Positions 17,741 through 26,046 of a stretch of DNA of 36,263 nucleotides are shown piece after piece (the first letter of the stretch is position 1; each line of letters begins with the position of its first letter). The stretch is taken from the NCBI GenBank assembly GCA_030537835.1, contig JAUNVB010000017.1, forward strand, positions 1 to 36,263, read 5' to 3'. Below the pieces are notes generated by a model. The model did no database searches and was not told the origin of the DNA. It worked only from the letters and a program-made list of their open reading frames with translations. The translations under genes and the position numbers were made by a program. This stretch comes from Andreesenia angusta (lineage in GTDB: Bacteria; Bacillota; Clostridia; Tissierellales; Gottschalkiaceae).

Positions 17741-19258
17741 TTATTCTTCCCCCTCAATTCTATTTCTATATTGAATAGCTTCTGTTATATCGGTAATATC
17801 TATTCTCTTTCTATTTTCTATATCTGCAATAGTTCTAGCCAGTGATATTATCTTATTATATGCTCTTGCACTAAGTTTATATCTTTCAAATGCAAGCTCC
17901 ATAATATCTTTACAATTGCTATCTAATTTGCAGTATTTATCAATTAAAACGGGTCCCATTTGAGAGTTAAAGAACACTCTTTCGTCTTTAAATCTCTCTT
18001 TTTGAATTCTATGAGCCCTTTTAACTCTTTTTCTTATACTATTAGAGTCTTCTTCTTCATTTCTATCATTCAACTCTTTAAATTCAATTCTATCTATATC
18101 TATTTGAATATCTATCCTATCTAATATAGGTGAACTCAATTTTCTCCTATAGCGATTGATTTCATATATAGAGCATTCACAATTTAATTCCGTTTGATAA
18201 TTACCACATGGACAAGGATTCATAGTAGCTATTAACATGAAATCTGATGGGTATTTAGCCGTTATATCAGATCTTGAAACTATTATATACTTATCTTCCA
18301 TAGGCTGCCTTAATGAATCTATAAGCTTATTGCTAAACTCTGGAATTTCATCCATAAATAAAATCCCATTATGAGCTAAAGATATCTCTCCAGGCATAGC
18401 ATTCCTTCCTCCCCCACAGAGTGCCGGAATTGTCGCCGAATGATGAATGCTTCTAAACGGTCTTTTCTTAATAAACTCTCTATTTTTATTAAGTCCCCTT
18501 ATACTATATATCTTTGTAATCTCTAAGGCCTCTTCAAAGCTAAGAGGAGGTAGAATAGAATTAAGAGCATTTGCAAGCATGGTCTTTCCAGAACCAGCAG
18601 GCCCATTCATTATTATATTATGCATACCTGATGCCGCTACTTCTAGAGCCCTCTTTGCAAATTTTTGTCCCTTTATATTCTTAAAATCTATTCTATTATC
18701 AATTTCACTCGTATTCAAATCTATATCTCTCTTAAATGGACTTATCTCTATATCTCCATTTAAGAAATTCACTAATTCCTTTAGATTTTTTACAGGATAA
18801 ATATTAATATCTTCTATTACTCCAGCTTCATATCTATTATTATAAGGCAAGATTAAGTTTTTAACACCTTTTTTCTTAAGCGATATTGCTATAGGAAGGG
18901 CTCCATCTATCTCTAATATTCTACCATCTAATGATAATTCACCTAGAAAAGCGTATTCATCAATTTTTTTCTCTATTATATTCGATGATTTCAATATGCC
19001 TATTGCAATTGGAAGATCAAGATGTGAGCCTTCCTTCTTTATATTTGCAGGTGATAGATTGGCTATTATCTTAGAAATAGGAAAGTCGAAATCGCTATTT
19101 TTTATTGCCGATTTAACTCTTTCTTTAGATTCCTTAATCGATGCTCCAGCAAGTCCTACTATTTGAAATCCTGGCATCCCTCTAGATATATCGGTTTCAA
19201 CATAAATGATTATCCCTTCAAGTCCCATTAAAATACAGGTCTTTATCTTAGATATCAT
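17741..19258 (-). CDS. YifB/ComM-family Mg-chelatase-like AAA+ ATPase
   Basis: 505 aa. The family includes ComM, a hexameric helicase aiding branch migration in transformation. Visible: N-terminal S5/Lon-protease-like domain (1-170) with the near-invariant GMPGFQIVGLAGASIKESKERV; AAA+ domain with Walker A GPAGSGKT (219-226), Walker B ILFMDE (299-304), the MNPCPCG segment and a further NCEC pair (probable zinc site); C-terminal Mg-chelatase helical domain with RLSSPILDRIDI-like and LSARAYNKIISLARTIADI. ATG has AAAGGATGA upstream. It directly precedes dprA, another competence gene, which supports a DNA-processing role. Complete. Confidence 0.93.
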   Translation of the reverse strand: MISKIKTCILMGLEGIIIYVETDISRGMPGFQIVGLAGASIKESKERVKSAIKNSDFDFPISKIIANLSPANIKKEGSHLDLPIAIGILKSSNIIEKKIDEYAFLGELSLDGRILEIDGALPIAISLKKKGVKNLILPYNNRYEAGVIEDINIYPVKNLKELVNFLNGDIEISPFKRDIDLNTSEIDNRIDFKNIKGQKFAKRALEVAASGMHNIIMNGPAGSGKTMLANALNSILPPLSFEEALEITKIYSIRGLNKNREFIKKRPFRSIHHSATIPALCGGGRNAMPGEISLAHNGILFMDEIPEFSNKLIDSLRQPMEDKYIIVSRSDITAKYPSDFMLIATMNPCPCGNYQTELNCECSIYEINRYRRKLSSPILDRIDIQIDIDRIEFKELNDRNEEEDSNSIRKRVKRAHRIQKERFKDERVFFNSQMGPVLIDKYCKLDSNCKDIMELAFERYKLSARAYNKIISLARTIADIENRKRIDITDITEAIQYRNRIEGEE

Positions 19259-19363
19259 ATCGTCATCCTTTCATTATATTAATTATTTTATTTGAAATAG
19301 TTTAAAATTTGAAAAAATAAATTTGATTGTCTTTGAATTTTATAATATTTTTATTATTTTAGT

Positions 19364-19393
19364 TTGATATGTCTTTTTTAGGTTATATATATT
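19364..19393 (+). promoter_or_regulatory. Possible promoter of the DUF3787-like gene
   Basis: TTGATA (19364-19369), 18 nt, then TATATT (19388-19393), 23 nt before the start codon. The surrounding AT content makes chance matches likely, and the leader would be very short. The 158 nt between this gene and the divergent yifB hold no other feature I can support. Confidence 0.35.
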
Positions 19394-19416
19394 ATATAGA
19401 ATGGGGGTAGTTCAAA

Positions 19417-19623
19417 ATGTCTGAAGATAAAAATAAGAAAAATGATAAAGTTGAATCGAAGGTTGAGAAAGAGAAAAAAGATCCTGAGAAATTACAAAAA
19501 GAGGACCAAAGCACTGCCGCTTGGGCAGATGTGAAATGTACAACTGAGGATGCAAATGTGCCTATACCATCAGATGATGCAGTTGAAGATGCATTAGAGT
19601 GGATAAATGAAAATAAAATGTAG
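19417..19623 (+). CDS. Small DUF3787-like protein
   Basis: 68 aa, one of only two genes on the plus strand. The first 30 residues are almost all Lys/Glu/Asp/Asn; then comes a conserved-looking core STAAWADVK......VPIPSDDAVEDALEWINENK. This TAAW...IPS...A.EW...N pattern matches my memory of DUF3787, a clostridial family with members described as spore-surface proteins, so a sporulation link is possible but not shown here. ATG has GGGGGTAG 6 nt upstream. It shares a bidirectional terminator with the convergent cyclophilin gene. No signal peptide or membrane segment; one Cys. Confidence 0.75.
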   Translation: MSEDKNKKNDKVESKVEKEKKDPEKLQKEDQSTAAWADVKCTTEDANVPIPSDDAVEDALEWINENKM

Positions 19624-19629
19624 TATTTA

Positions 19630-19657
19630 AAAAGATACCCTGAAGAGGGTATCTTTT
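19630..19657. terminator. Bidirectional terminator between DUF3787-like gene and cyclophilin
   Basis: AAAAGATACCC (19630-19640) and GGGTATCTTTT (19647-19657) form a perfect 11-bp stem with a 6-nt loop, A/T tracts on both sides. It serves the two convergent genes; the cyclophilin stop overlaps its edge. Confidence 0.85.
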
Positions 19658-20174
19658 ATACTTTTTCCGGCTCTTCATATTCAGTATCGAATGTATCTAC
19701 CGTCATCTTTTTAATTTTTTGATCTGCCATAGGTCTATCCATATAGTCTCTAGGTTCTGAAACTATTTCATCAACAGCTTCCATCCCATTTAAAACTCTT
19801 CCAAAAGCAGCATATTGATTATCTAAATGTGGTGATGTCTCTGTCATTATAAAAAATTGTGAGCCTGCTGAATTAGGATCCATAGCCCTTGCCATAGAGA
19901 GAACTCCTCTTTCGTGCAATAGATCGTTTTTAAATCCATTAGCTGTGAATTCTCCTCTTATAGAATAACCTGGTCCACCTGTTCCATTGCCATCAGGGCA
20001 ACCACCCTGTATCATGAAATTAGGTATAACTCTATGAAAAATTAATCCATCATAAAAACCTTTATTTATTAAATATATGAAATTTTTAACAGTATTAGGT
20101 GCTATTTCTGGATATAGTTCAGCTTCAATAGTCTTTCCATTTTCTAATTCAATTTTAACTATAGGATTCTTCAT
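19656..20174 (-). CDS. Peptidyl-prolyl cis-trans isomerase, cyclophilin type
   Basis: 172 aa. Accelerates proline isomerisation during protein folding. Visible: FHRVIPNFMIQGG (46-58) with catalytic Arg48 and Phe53/Met54/Gln56, GNGTGGPGYSI, LSMARAMDPNSAGSQFFIM and FGRVLNGMEAVDEI. The usual active-site Trp is replaced by His (SPHLDNQYAAFG), common in bacterial forms. No signal peptide or lipobox, so cytosolic. ATG with AAAGGAG upstream. It ends the rbgA-rnhB-DEAD-yraN series, 16 nt after yraN. Confidence 0.93.
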   Translation of the reverse strand: MKNPIVKIELENGKTIEAELYPEIAPNTVKNFIYLINKGFYDGLIFHRVIPNFMIQGGCPDGNGTGGPGYSIRGEFTANGFKNDLLHERGVLSMARAMDPNSAGSQFFIMTETSPHLDNQYAAFGRVLNGMEAVDEIVSEPRDYMDRPMADQKIKKMTVDTFDTEYEEPEKV

Positions 20175-20190
20175 AATAACACTCCTTTAT

Positions 20191-20541
20191 TTAAAATGCA
20201 TTTTCTATATGATTTATTCTTATCTTATTATTATCCTTCATCACTTCTAATATATCAAATCTTGGTTGTTTTTCAATATCCTTTTTTAAATAAAAATAAT
20301 ATTCTGCTACTTCTCTTATCCTATTAATCTTTTTATAGTCTATAGATTCACTAGGTCTACCCATATTCAGATTAGATCTGCTCTTTACTTCTGTAAATAC
20401 TATAAAATCATCGACTATGGATATAATATCTATTTCACCATGCCTTATATTAAAATTTCTTTCAATTATTTTATGATTTTTCTTTTCTAAATAGATTGAA
20501 GCTAGATCTTCTCCGATTTTTCCGAATTCATGATTTTTCAC
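20191..20541 (-). CDS. UPF0102 (YraN) nuclease-fold protein
   Basis: 116 aa. The family has the Holliday-junction resolvase/restriction endonuclease-like fold; its cellular role is unsettled. Visible: GKIGEDLASIYLEKKNHKIIERNF, GEIDIISIVDDFIVFTEVKSRS (the D...ExK nuclease signature: E36, D38, E51, K53 approximately) and KINRIREVAEYYF. The start is GTG at 20541 with AGGA about 11 nt upstream. Starts 6 nt past the helicase stop. Near rnhB and trmD this is the standard Firmicutes order. Confidence 0.9.
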   Translation of the reverse strand: MKNHEFGKIGEDLASIYLEKKNHKIIERNFNIRHGEIDIISIVDDFIVFTEVKSRSNLNMGRPSESIDYKKINRIREVAEYYFYLKKDIEKQPRFDILEVMKDNNKIRINHIENAF

Positions 20542-20547
20542 AGAGTT

Positions 20548-22176
20548 TTAATTCCTGTCTTTTGCTCTCTCTATACTCACTGTTCTATTGCAGAATTTCT
20601 TTTTATTTAAATTTTTTCTTAATTTATCGTATTCTTTTTCATCAATATAGAAGAATGAAAACTTATCCATTAAAACTATATCGGTTATAAATCTACCTTG
20701 AATATTAGCTTTTTCTCTACAAAAATCTAATAATTTCTTCTTTGTCAAGCCATCTTTTTTCCCTAAGTTTAAGAATACTCTTACGCTACCTTTTCTTCTT
20801 CTATCTTTGCCTTTTCTATTGCCTCTATTCCTATCGTTTCTATTTCTACCATCTTTTGCTTCTTCTAATCTATCCTTATTAACTCCATAGCTGATTTCTC
20901 TTTTATACTTATCTTTTAACATAGATGCCACAATCTCTACAGGATCTATTTCACTTATCAATTCCTTAGCCATTTCTTTAAAGATTTCATTATCATCAGC
21001 TTTGACCTTTTTAGATACATCCTTCATTATTTTACTGCTCTTCACTTCGAATATATCTGTAATAGTAGGAATAGGTTTTTTGACTATATCACAATTCATA
21101 GTCTTCATTATCTGAATTAATTTACCTTTTTCCTTAGGTGTCAATATTGTAAAAGCTTCACCTAATCTATTCGCTCTTCCTGTTCTACCTATTCTATGAA
21201 CATAAGATTCCGTTTCAAAAGGAAGTCCATAATTTATTACATGGGATATATGAGATACATCAATACCTCTTGCAGCAACATCTGTTGCAACTAATATCTT
21301 TATTCTTCCAGATCTAAAATTATTCATAGTTCTCATTCTAAAATGCTGAGTCATATCCCCATGCATACCTTCTACACTATAATTTCTATTCTGTAAATTT
21401 ATTACGAGCTCATCTACCTCTTTTTTCGTATTACAGAATATTATAGTGAATTCTGGGGAATATAGATCTAAGACTCTATATAATGTTTCTATCCTATTTT
21501 CAGGCTTAGTATAGAAATAAAACTGTGTAACATTCGATGTCGTTACCGATTTCTTTGTTACCTTTATATGTTCTAACTCTTCACGCATATATCTCTTAGC
21601 CAGTTTTTTAATCCTATCAGGCATAGTAGCAGAGAATAGCATAGTCTGTCTATCTATATTACATTTACTTATTATAAGTTCTATATCGTCTATAAATCCC
21701 ATATTCAGCATTTCATCTGCTTCATCTAGGACTAGAAATTCAATATTATCTAATTTTATTATCTTACGCTTTATAAGATCTAATACCCTACCTGGAGTTC
21801 CGACAACTATATCTACTCCAGATCTAATTATTCTTATCTGATTTTCAATAGAGCTTCCACCATAGACAGCAGTAACTCTAGTGTCTTTGAATTTAGCGAT
21901 TCTATTTAATTCATCATTAACTTGGATAGCAAGCTCTCTAGTAGGTGCTAGCACTATAGCCTTTATCTTACCTCTATCACTGCTTATTTTGCTGAGAATA
22001 GGAGCTCCAAAAGCTAATGTCTTTCCAGTTCCTGTCTGTGCCTGTCCTATCATATCTTTGCCATCCATAAGTACTGGTATAGCTTTTTCCTGTATATCTG
22101 ATGGTTCATCTATACCCATCTTTTCTATTGCCTTTAAAATATTTTCATCTAAACCTAATTCTCTAAATTTTTCCAA
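20548..22176 (-). CDS. DEAD-box ATP-dependent RNA helicase with DbpA-type RNA-binding domain
   Basis: 542 aa. Probably remodels rRNA or mRNA in ribosome assembly or cold adaptation. Helicase core with motif I AQTGTGKT (46-53), Ia PTRELA (78-83), Ib GTPGR, II DEAD (151-154), III SAT, IV IIFCNTKKEVDEL, V ATDVAARGIDV and VI HRIGRTGRA. A basic linker rich in RNRNDRNRGNRKG precedes a C-terminal DbpA/YxiN RRM-like domain (about 465-542; VRVFLNLGKKDGLTKKKLLDF). Domain plan matches CshA/DeaD-type proteins, but the exact orthologue cannot be settled. ATG with GGAGG upstream. It lies 30 nt after rnhB, and a ribosome-assembly role fits the neighbours rbgA, rplS and trmD. Confidence 0.93.
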   Translation of the reverse strand: MEKFRELGLDENILKAIEKMGIDEPSDIQEKAIPVLMDGKDMIGQAQTGTGKTLAFGAPILSKISSDRGKIKAIVLAPTRELAIQVNDELNRIAKFKDTRVTAVYGGSSIENQIRIIRSGVDIVVGTPGRVLDLIKRKIIKLDNIEFLVLDEADEMLNMGFIDDIELIISKCNIDRQTMLFSATMPDRIKKLAKRYMREELEHIKVTKKSVTTSNVTQFYFYTKPENRIETLYRVLDLYSPEFTIIFCNTKKEVDELVINLQNRNYSVEGMHGDMTQHFRMRTMNNFRSGRIKILVATDVAARGIDVSHISHVINYGLPFETESYVHRIGRTGRANRLGEAFTILTPKEKGKLIQIMKTMNCDIVKKPIPTITDIFEVKSSKIMKDVSKKVKADDNEIFKEMAKELISEIDPVEIVASMLKDKYKREISYGVNKDRLEEAKDGRNRNDRNRGNRKGKDRRRKGSVRVFLNLGKKDGLTKKKLLDFCREKANIQGRFITDIVLMDKFSFFYIDEKEYDKLRKNLNKKKFCNRTVSIERAKDRN

Positions 22177-22206
22177 AATTAATCCTCCTATTTAGATTAA
22201 AACGAA

Positions 22207-22818
22207 CTACTTTATTATTTTTTTTAGGAAGGATTGTCTATGAATTTTACATGGCCCATATTTTAATATATTCTCTCTATGCTCTTTAGTGCCATATCCC
22301 TTATGTTTTTTGAAATTATATTCAGGATATTCATTTTCCCACTCATTTTTACACAGATTGTCTCTATAGACTTTCGCGACTATAGACGCTGCTGAGATTC
22401 CATAACAGATTTCATCTCCCTTTACTAAAGATTTTTCTGGAATTCCCAAATCTAGTCTTTCAGCATCTATAAGTATGAAATCTGGTCTAATTATATTACC
22501 ATCTTTATCTTTCATATTCGTGACAGCTATCTTCATAGCTAGTAATGTTGCTTGTCTTATATTGATCTCGTCTATTTTTTTCGGTGAAACTCTGCCTATT
22601 CCAATTGCCAAAGCTTCTTCCTTTATTCTTTCATATAATAACTCTCTTTTCTTTTCAGAGAGTTTTTTAGAGTCTTTAATCCCTTCAATCACTGAATCAA
22701 TAGGCATTATTACTGCTGCCGAAACTACATCTCCCGCCAAGCAACCTCTTCCTACTTCATCTATGCAAGCAATTTTACTATAACCTTCTTCATTTAATAA
22801 AAGCTCTTCAGTCCTCAT
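22207..22818 (-). CDS. rnhB: Ribonuclease HII
   Basis: 203 aa. Removes RNA from RNA-DNA hybrids and single ribonucleotides from DNA. The acidic catalytic set is visible: DEVGRG (D20, E21), ILIDAE (D118) and AASIVAKVYRD (D153), plus KDSKKLSEKKRE and YNFKKHKGYGTKEH. The first motif continues as CLAGDVV where PLAGPVV is usual, a conservative change. ATG with GGAGG 8 nt upstream; 13 nt after rbgA. Standard rplS-rbgA-rnhB order. Confidence 0.96.
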   Translation of the reverse strand: MRTEELLLNEEGYSKIACIDEVGRGCLAGDVVSAAVIMPIDSVIEGIKDSKKLSEKKRELLYERIKEEALAIGIGRVSPKKIDEINIRQATLLAMKIAVTNMKDKDGNIIRPDFILIDAERLDLGIPEKSLVKGDEICYGISAASIVAKVYRDNLCKNEWENEYPEYNFKKHKGYGTKEHRENILKYGPCKIHRQSFLKKIIK

Positions 22819-22831
22819 ACCGAGCCTCCAT

Positions 22832-23677
22832 TTATATTTTTTCTAAACTAATTTTACCTAGAATTCCTTTTCTGAATTCATCTAATAATATATTTGCAGT
22901 TCTCATATAATCTATTTCTTTATTTTTTATTATAAAACCTCTTTTAATTGCAATCTTATCCATTATATCAAGTCCTGTATCTGATTCATCTATATCAATA
23001 CCATATCTATTGATCAATATATTTTCATCTATATCTCTAATTCTTTCAATCAGCCTAAGGCCTAATGTTTCAATATCTAAGATTTCATCTTTTATTGCTC
23101 CTGTAAATGCAAGATTTAAAGCAATATCTTGGTCTTCAAACTTACCCCAAAGTATTCCAGGCGTATCTAAAAGCTCTATATTTCCTTTTAATTTAATCCA
23201 CTGCTTGCCTTTAGTCACACCAGGCCTATTTCCAGTTTTCGCACCCTTTCTACCTGATAATGTATTTATCAAAGTAGATTTTCCTACATTAGGTATTCCT
23301 ACTATCATAGCCCTTATGACAGAATGTTTTATGCCTTTTTCTTTTTTCTTCTCTATCTTATCAGCTAAAATTCTATTGATTTCTTTCACTATAATATCTG
23401 CCGATCTACGATTCAATGAATTGATAAATAAAACTTTATTTCCTTTGTCCTCAAAATGTTTTTTAAACTCTAGATTTGTTTTTTCATCAGATAAATCAGA
23501 TTTGTTCATTATAATTAATTTAGGCTTATTATTCACTATGCCATCTATATCAGGATTTTTACTACTGAGAGGAATTCTAGCATCTAATAGTTCTATTACT
23601 ATATCTACTAGTTTTAAATTCTCTTTCAATAAATCCTTCGTTTTCTTCATATGACCTGGATACCAGTTTATATTCAT
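22832..23677 (-). CDS. rbgA: Ribosome biogenesis GTPase RbgA (YlqF)
   Basis: 281 aa from the chosen start. Circularly permuted GTPase needed for late 50S assembly. GTPase motifs occur in the order G4 (NKSD, 58-61), G1 (GIPNVGKST, 127-135), G2 (GVTKG) and G3 (DTPG, 171-174), the permuted order. The N-terminal INWYPGHMKKT is the family hallmark; the C-terminal ANTAR-like helical region follows. The frame is open 18 nt further up, but AAAGGG lies 7 nt before the ATG at 23677 and none precedes the earlier ATG. It follows rplS across a hairpin. Confidence 0.96.
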   Translation of the reverse strand: MNINWYPGHMKKTKDLLKENLKLVDIVIELLDARIPLSSKNPDIDGIVNNKPKLIIMNKSDLSDEKTNLEFKKHFEDKGNKVLFINSLNRRSADIIVKEINRILADKIEKKKEKGIKHSVIRAMIVGIPNVGKSTLINTLSGRKGAKTGNRPGVTKGKQWIKLKGNIELLDTPGILWGKFEDQDIALNLAFTGAIKDEILDIETLGLRLIERIRDIDENILINRYGIDIDESDTGLDIMDKIAIKRGFIIKNKEIDYMRTANILLDEFRKGILGKISLEKI

Positions 23678-23725
23678 AATATCTATCCCTTTCATATAAG
23701 ATATATAAAGATTAATATAAATATA

Positions 23726-23745
23726 GGGACTGTAATTACAGTCCC
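23726..23745. terminator. Terminator-like palindrome after rplS
   Basis: GGGACTGTAA joined to TTACAGTCCC is a perfect 20-bp palindrome, folding as an 8-bp stem with an AATT loop, 7 nt past the rplS stop. The tail on the minus strand (TATATTTATATT) is only moderately T-rich, so some read-through into rbgA is likely. Confidence 0.65.
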
Positions 23746-23752
23746 CATAAAA

Positions 23753-24094
23753 TTACATTTTTTCTTTAACTTTTGCTGCCTTACCAGTTCTATTTCTAAG
23801 GTAGTTAAGTCTTGCTCTTTTAACTTTACCTTTTCTTACAACTTCAAGCTTTTCAATCTTAGGTGAATGTAATGAGAACGTTCTTTCAACTCCAACGCCA
23901 GAAGCAATTCTTCTAACAGTGAAAGTAGCTCTAACTCCTACACCTTGAATCTTAAGTACAGTTCCTTCGAATATCTGAATTCTCTCTCTTGTACCCTCTT
24001 TGATTCTGTAATGAACTTTTACAGTATCTCCAACATTGATTTCTGTAGATTGTTCCTTGATTTGTTCATCTTCAATCATTTTTATTATATCCAT
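23753..24094 (-). CDS. rplS: 50S ribosomal protein L19
   Basis: 113 aa, standard length. Sits at the 30S-50S interface. Visible: [28 protein letters not shown] (22-49), the [13 protein letters not shown] segment and the basic C-terminus with [21 protein letters not shown] preceded by a perfect GGAGG at 9 nt, an untranslated leader and a strong promoter of its own, so it is expressed apart from the trmD operon upstream. Confidence 0.98.
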   Translation of the reverse strand: MDIIKMIEDEQIKEQSTEINVGDTVKVHYRIKEGTRERIQIFEGTVLKIQGVGVRATFTVRRIASGVGVERTFSLHSPKIEKLEVVRKGKVKRARLNYLRNRTGKAAKVKEKM

Positions 24095-24104
24095 GGTTAT
24101 TTAC

Positions 24105-24160
24105 CTCCTTATTCATAGTCGTTCTTGTAATAACCTATACAGAGGAACGCCCGTCTTGCC
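24105..24160 (-). promoter_or_regulatory. L19-type leader RNA of rplS
   Basis: The leader between promoter and ribosome binding site contains CGTTC (24149-24145) that pairs with GAACG (24124-24120), with CCT and AGG forming an inner hairpin, and a GGCAAGACGGGCG segment upstream. Placement, size and the hairpin are as in the known Firmicutes L19 leader thought to mediate autoregulation by L19. Assigned from position and pattern, not from a covariance model. Confidence 0.55.
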
Positions 24161-24166
24161 TAGTGT

Positions 24167-24195
24167 ATTATATCATCGTTAACCTTTTAAAGCAA
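24167..24195 (-). promoter_or_regulatory. Promoter of rplS
   Basis: On the minus strand, TTGCTT (24190-24195), 17 nt, then TATAAT (24167-24172), in the 122-nt trmD-rplS gap. Confidence 0.8.
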
Positions 24196-24216
24196 TAGTT
24201 TTTCATACTTTTTTCA

Positions 24217-24954
24217 TTATTTTTTCTCATCTCTAATATTCTTTATTTCATCTAATACTTTCTTTTCTTCTTCAGTGAATTTTCTATTCATTAAGAGATC
24301 TGGTCTATTCTTATAAGTTGCTTTTATAGACTCTTTAAATCTCCATTCTTCTATTTTCTTATGATTTCCTGATAAGAGTATATCTGGTACTTTTAAATCT
24401 TTAAAAATTCTAGGTCTAGTATATTGTGGAAATTCTAAAAGACCATTATAATGAGATTCTATTTCGAAAGATTCATCATCTGATAAAACACCTGGTAATA
24501 ATCGTATAATAGCATCCGATAATACCATAGCACCTAATTCTCCACCTGTAAGCACATAGTCTCCTATTGATATCTCTTGATCTATACAGAGATCTATCGC
24601 TCTTTGATCTATCCCTTCATAATGCCCACATACTAAGATCAGATGCTCTTCTTTTGAAAGCTCTATAGCCATATCTTGATTAAAGACCTTCCCTTTTGGG
24701 GATAGATATATGACCTTGCTACTTTCTTTCTTCTTACTCATAACAGCTTCATAAACTGGTTCTGCTTTGATCAGCATTCCTTTTCCTCCACCGAAAGGAT
24801 AGTCATCTACCTTATTATGCTTATTATTCGAAAATTCTCTTATATCTGTATATTCAATATCTACTATGCCTTTTTCGATTGCATTTCCAATTATACTAGT
24901 TCCTAGTGTTTCTTTGAACATCTCTGGGAATAGAGTCATTATATCAATCTTCAT
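24217..24954 (-). CDS. trmD: tRNA (guanine-N1)-methyltransferase
   Basis: 245 aa. Methylates G37 next to the anticodon with SAM, preventing +1 frameshifting. SPOUT-class trefoil-knot enzyme: DIMTLFPEMF at the N-terminus, DYPFGGGKGMLIKAEPVYEA, VCGHYEGIDQRAID, ISIGDYVLTGGELGAMV (knot and SAM site) and RPRIFKDLKVPDILLSGNHKKIEEWR. Its ATG overlaps the end of rimM by 11 nt with AAGGA inside rimM, so they are translationally coupled. A complete, ordinary member. Confidence 0.98.
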   Translation of the reverse strand: MKIDIMTLFPEMFKETLGTSIIGNAIEKGIVDIEYTDIREFSNNKHNKVDDYPFGGGKGMLIKAEPVYEAVMSKKKESSKVIYLSPKGKVFNQDMAIELSKEEHLILVCGHYEGIDQRAIDLCIDQEISIGDYVLTGGELGAMVLSDAIIRLLPGVLSDDESFEIESHYNGLLEFPQYTRPRIFKDLKVPDILLSGNHKKIEEWRFKESIKATYKNRPDLLMNRKFTEEEKKVLDEIKNIRDEKK

Positions 24955-25444
24955 CTATTAATCCTTCTATAGGGTCTATTATAATTCTTTTATTATCTAA
25001 ATCTATCTCTTTAATGAATTGGCTTACAGCCGGTATTAGACTCTCTTTTTCATAGTTTTTAACAAGATATAAATCGTTTCTCCCAGTTTGAATTATATCT
25101 CTTACTTTACCGATATAATTATCTTCTAAATCATAGACTTCTAAACCTATTATTTCGAATAGGAAATATGCATCTTTCGGTTTATTAGCATTTTCAATAT
25201 CAATCCATAAGAAATTGTTTAAATATTTTTCTGCATCCGAGATATTATCAATATCTTTAAATTTGATTATAATTTGATTCTTTAAATAGCTAACTTTTTC
25301 AATTTCAATCAAATTCTTATCTATACCAATATATACTTCTTTTAGATCATCATATCTTCTAATATCATCTGTCAATGGTATTACTTTTAATTCGCCTTTT
25401 ACTCCATGTATACTTGATATCTTTCCAATTTGAATATATTCCAT
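24944..25444 (-). CDS. rimM: Ribosome maturation factor RimM
   Basis: 166 aa. Binds S19 and helps mature the 30S head. N-terminal RimM barrel starting IQIGKISSIHGVKGELKVIPLTDD and C-terminal PRC barrel with DNYIGKVRDIIQTGRNDLYLV and LIPAVSQFIKEIDLDNKRIIID. ATG with AAAGGTGA upstream. It overlaps trmD and is separated from khpA by 46 nt holding a terminator-like hairpin. Confidence 0.96.
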   Translation of the reverse strand: MEYIQIGKISSIHGVKGELKVIPLTDDIRRYDDLKEVYIGIDKNLIEIEKVSYLKNQIIIKFKDIDNISDAEKYLNNFLWIDIENANKPKDAYFLFEIIGLEVYDLEDNYIGKVRDIIQTGRNDLYLVKNYEKESLIPAVSQFIKEIDLDNKRIIIDPIEGLIDED

Positions 25445-25468
25445 ACTATCACCTTTTAGAATTAAAAT

Positions 25469-25490
25469 AGGGATTAGTAGACTAATCCCT
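25469..25490 (-). terminator. Hairpin between khpA and rimM
   Basis: AGGGATTAGT (25469-25478) and ACTAATCCCT (25481-25490) form a perfect 10-bp stem with a 2-nt centre, abutting the khpA stop; on the minus strand ATTTTAATT follows. Looks like an intrinsic terminator or attenuator inside the operon, reducing rimM-trmD relative to rpsP. Confidence 0.6.
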
Positions 25491-25727
25491 TTATTTTGAT
25501 TCTATAATATTTATTACAACTTTTTTATCTTCTTTTATAGCTGCAGCTTTAACTACAGTTCTTATAGTCTTAGCAATTTTTCCATGTTTTCCTATGACTT
25601 TTCCCATGTCTTCCGGTGCTACTCTTAGTTCTATTACTGTAAGTTGGCCTTTTTCTACTACATCTACTTTAACTTCATCCGGCTTATCCACCAAATGTTT
25701 TGCCATTACACTAACTATTTCACCCAT
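25491..25727 (-). CDS. khpA: KH-domain RNA-binding protein KhpA (YlqC)
   Basis: 78 aa. Small RNA-binding protein that partners KhpB and affects cell division and small-RNA biology in Gram-positives. A single type II KH domain with the GKHG loop at 46-49 (DMGKVIGKHGKIAKTIRTVVKAAA). ATG with GGAGG 7 nt upstream. It follows rpsP after 28 nt, the conserved rpsP-khpA-rimM-trmD order. Confidence 0.95.
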   Translation of the reverse strand: MGEIVSVMAKHLVDKPDEVKVDVVEKGQLTVIELRVAPEDMGKVIGKHGKIAKTIRTVVKAAAIKEDKKVVINIIESK

Positions 25728-25755
25728 TTATTTACCTCCATGGTTTATATTTAGA

Positions 25756-26019
25756 CTATTTAGACCCTTCAAATTTCTCTAATATACCATTGTCTTTAAA
25801 TAATCTATTCACTACATCTGTTGGTTTTGCTCCATTTTTTAACCATTCTAATGCTTTTTCTTCTTCTATCTTAACCTCTTTATTTTCAGTAAGTGGATTA
25901 TAAGTTCCTATAGAATCTATTATTCTTCCATCTCTAGGTGAACGTGAATCCGCTACCACTATTCTGTAAAAAGGTTTCTTCTTTTGTCCCATTCTTGTCA
26001 ATCTTATTTTAACTGCCAT
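25756..26019 (-). CDS. rpsP: 30S ribosomal protein S16
   Basis: 87 aa, standard length. Early 30S assembly protein. Visible: [24 protein letters not shown] (3-26), [12 protein letters not shown] and [22 protein letters not shown] with AGGAGG upstream; 27 nt after ffh. Part of ylxM-ffh-rpsP-khpA. Confidence 0.98.
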   Translation of the reverse strand: MAVKIRLTRMGQKKKPFYRIVVADSRSPRDGRIIDSIGTYNPLTENKEVKIEEEKALEWLKNGAKPTDVVNRLFKDNGILEKFEGSK

Positions 26020-26046
26020 TTTTATTCCTCCTAAATATTAATTATT

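Noticed and set aside
23010..23654. 214-codon open frame on the plus strand inside rbgA
   Set aside because: Antisense shadow of the permuted GTPase; its residues follow from the third-base pattern of rbgA.
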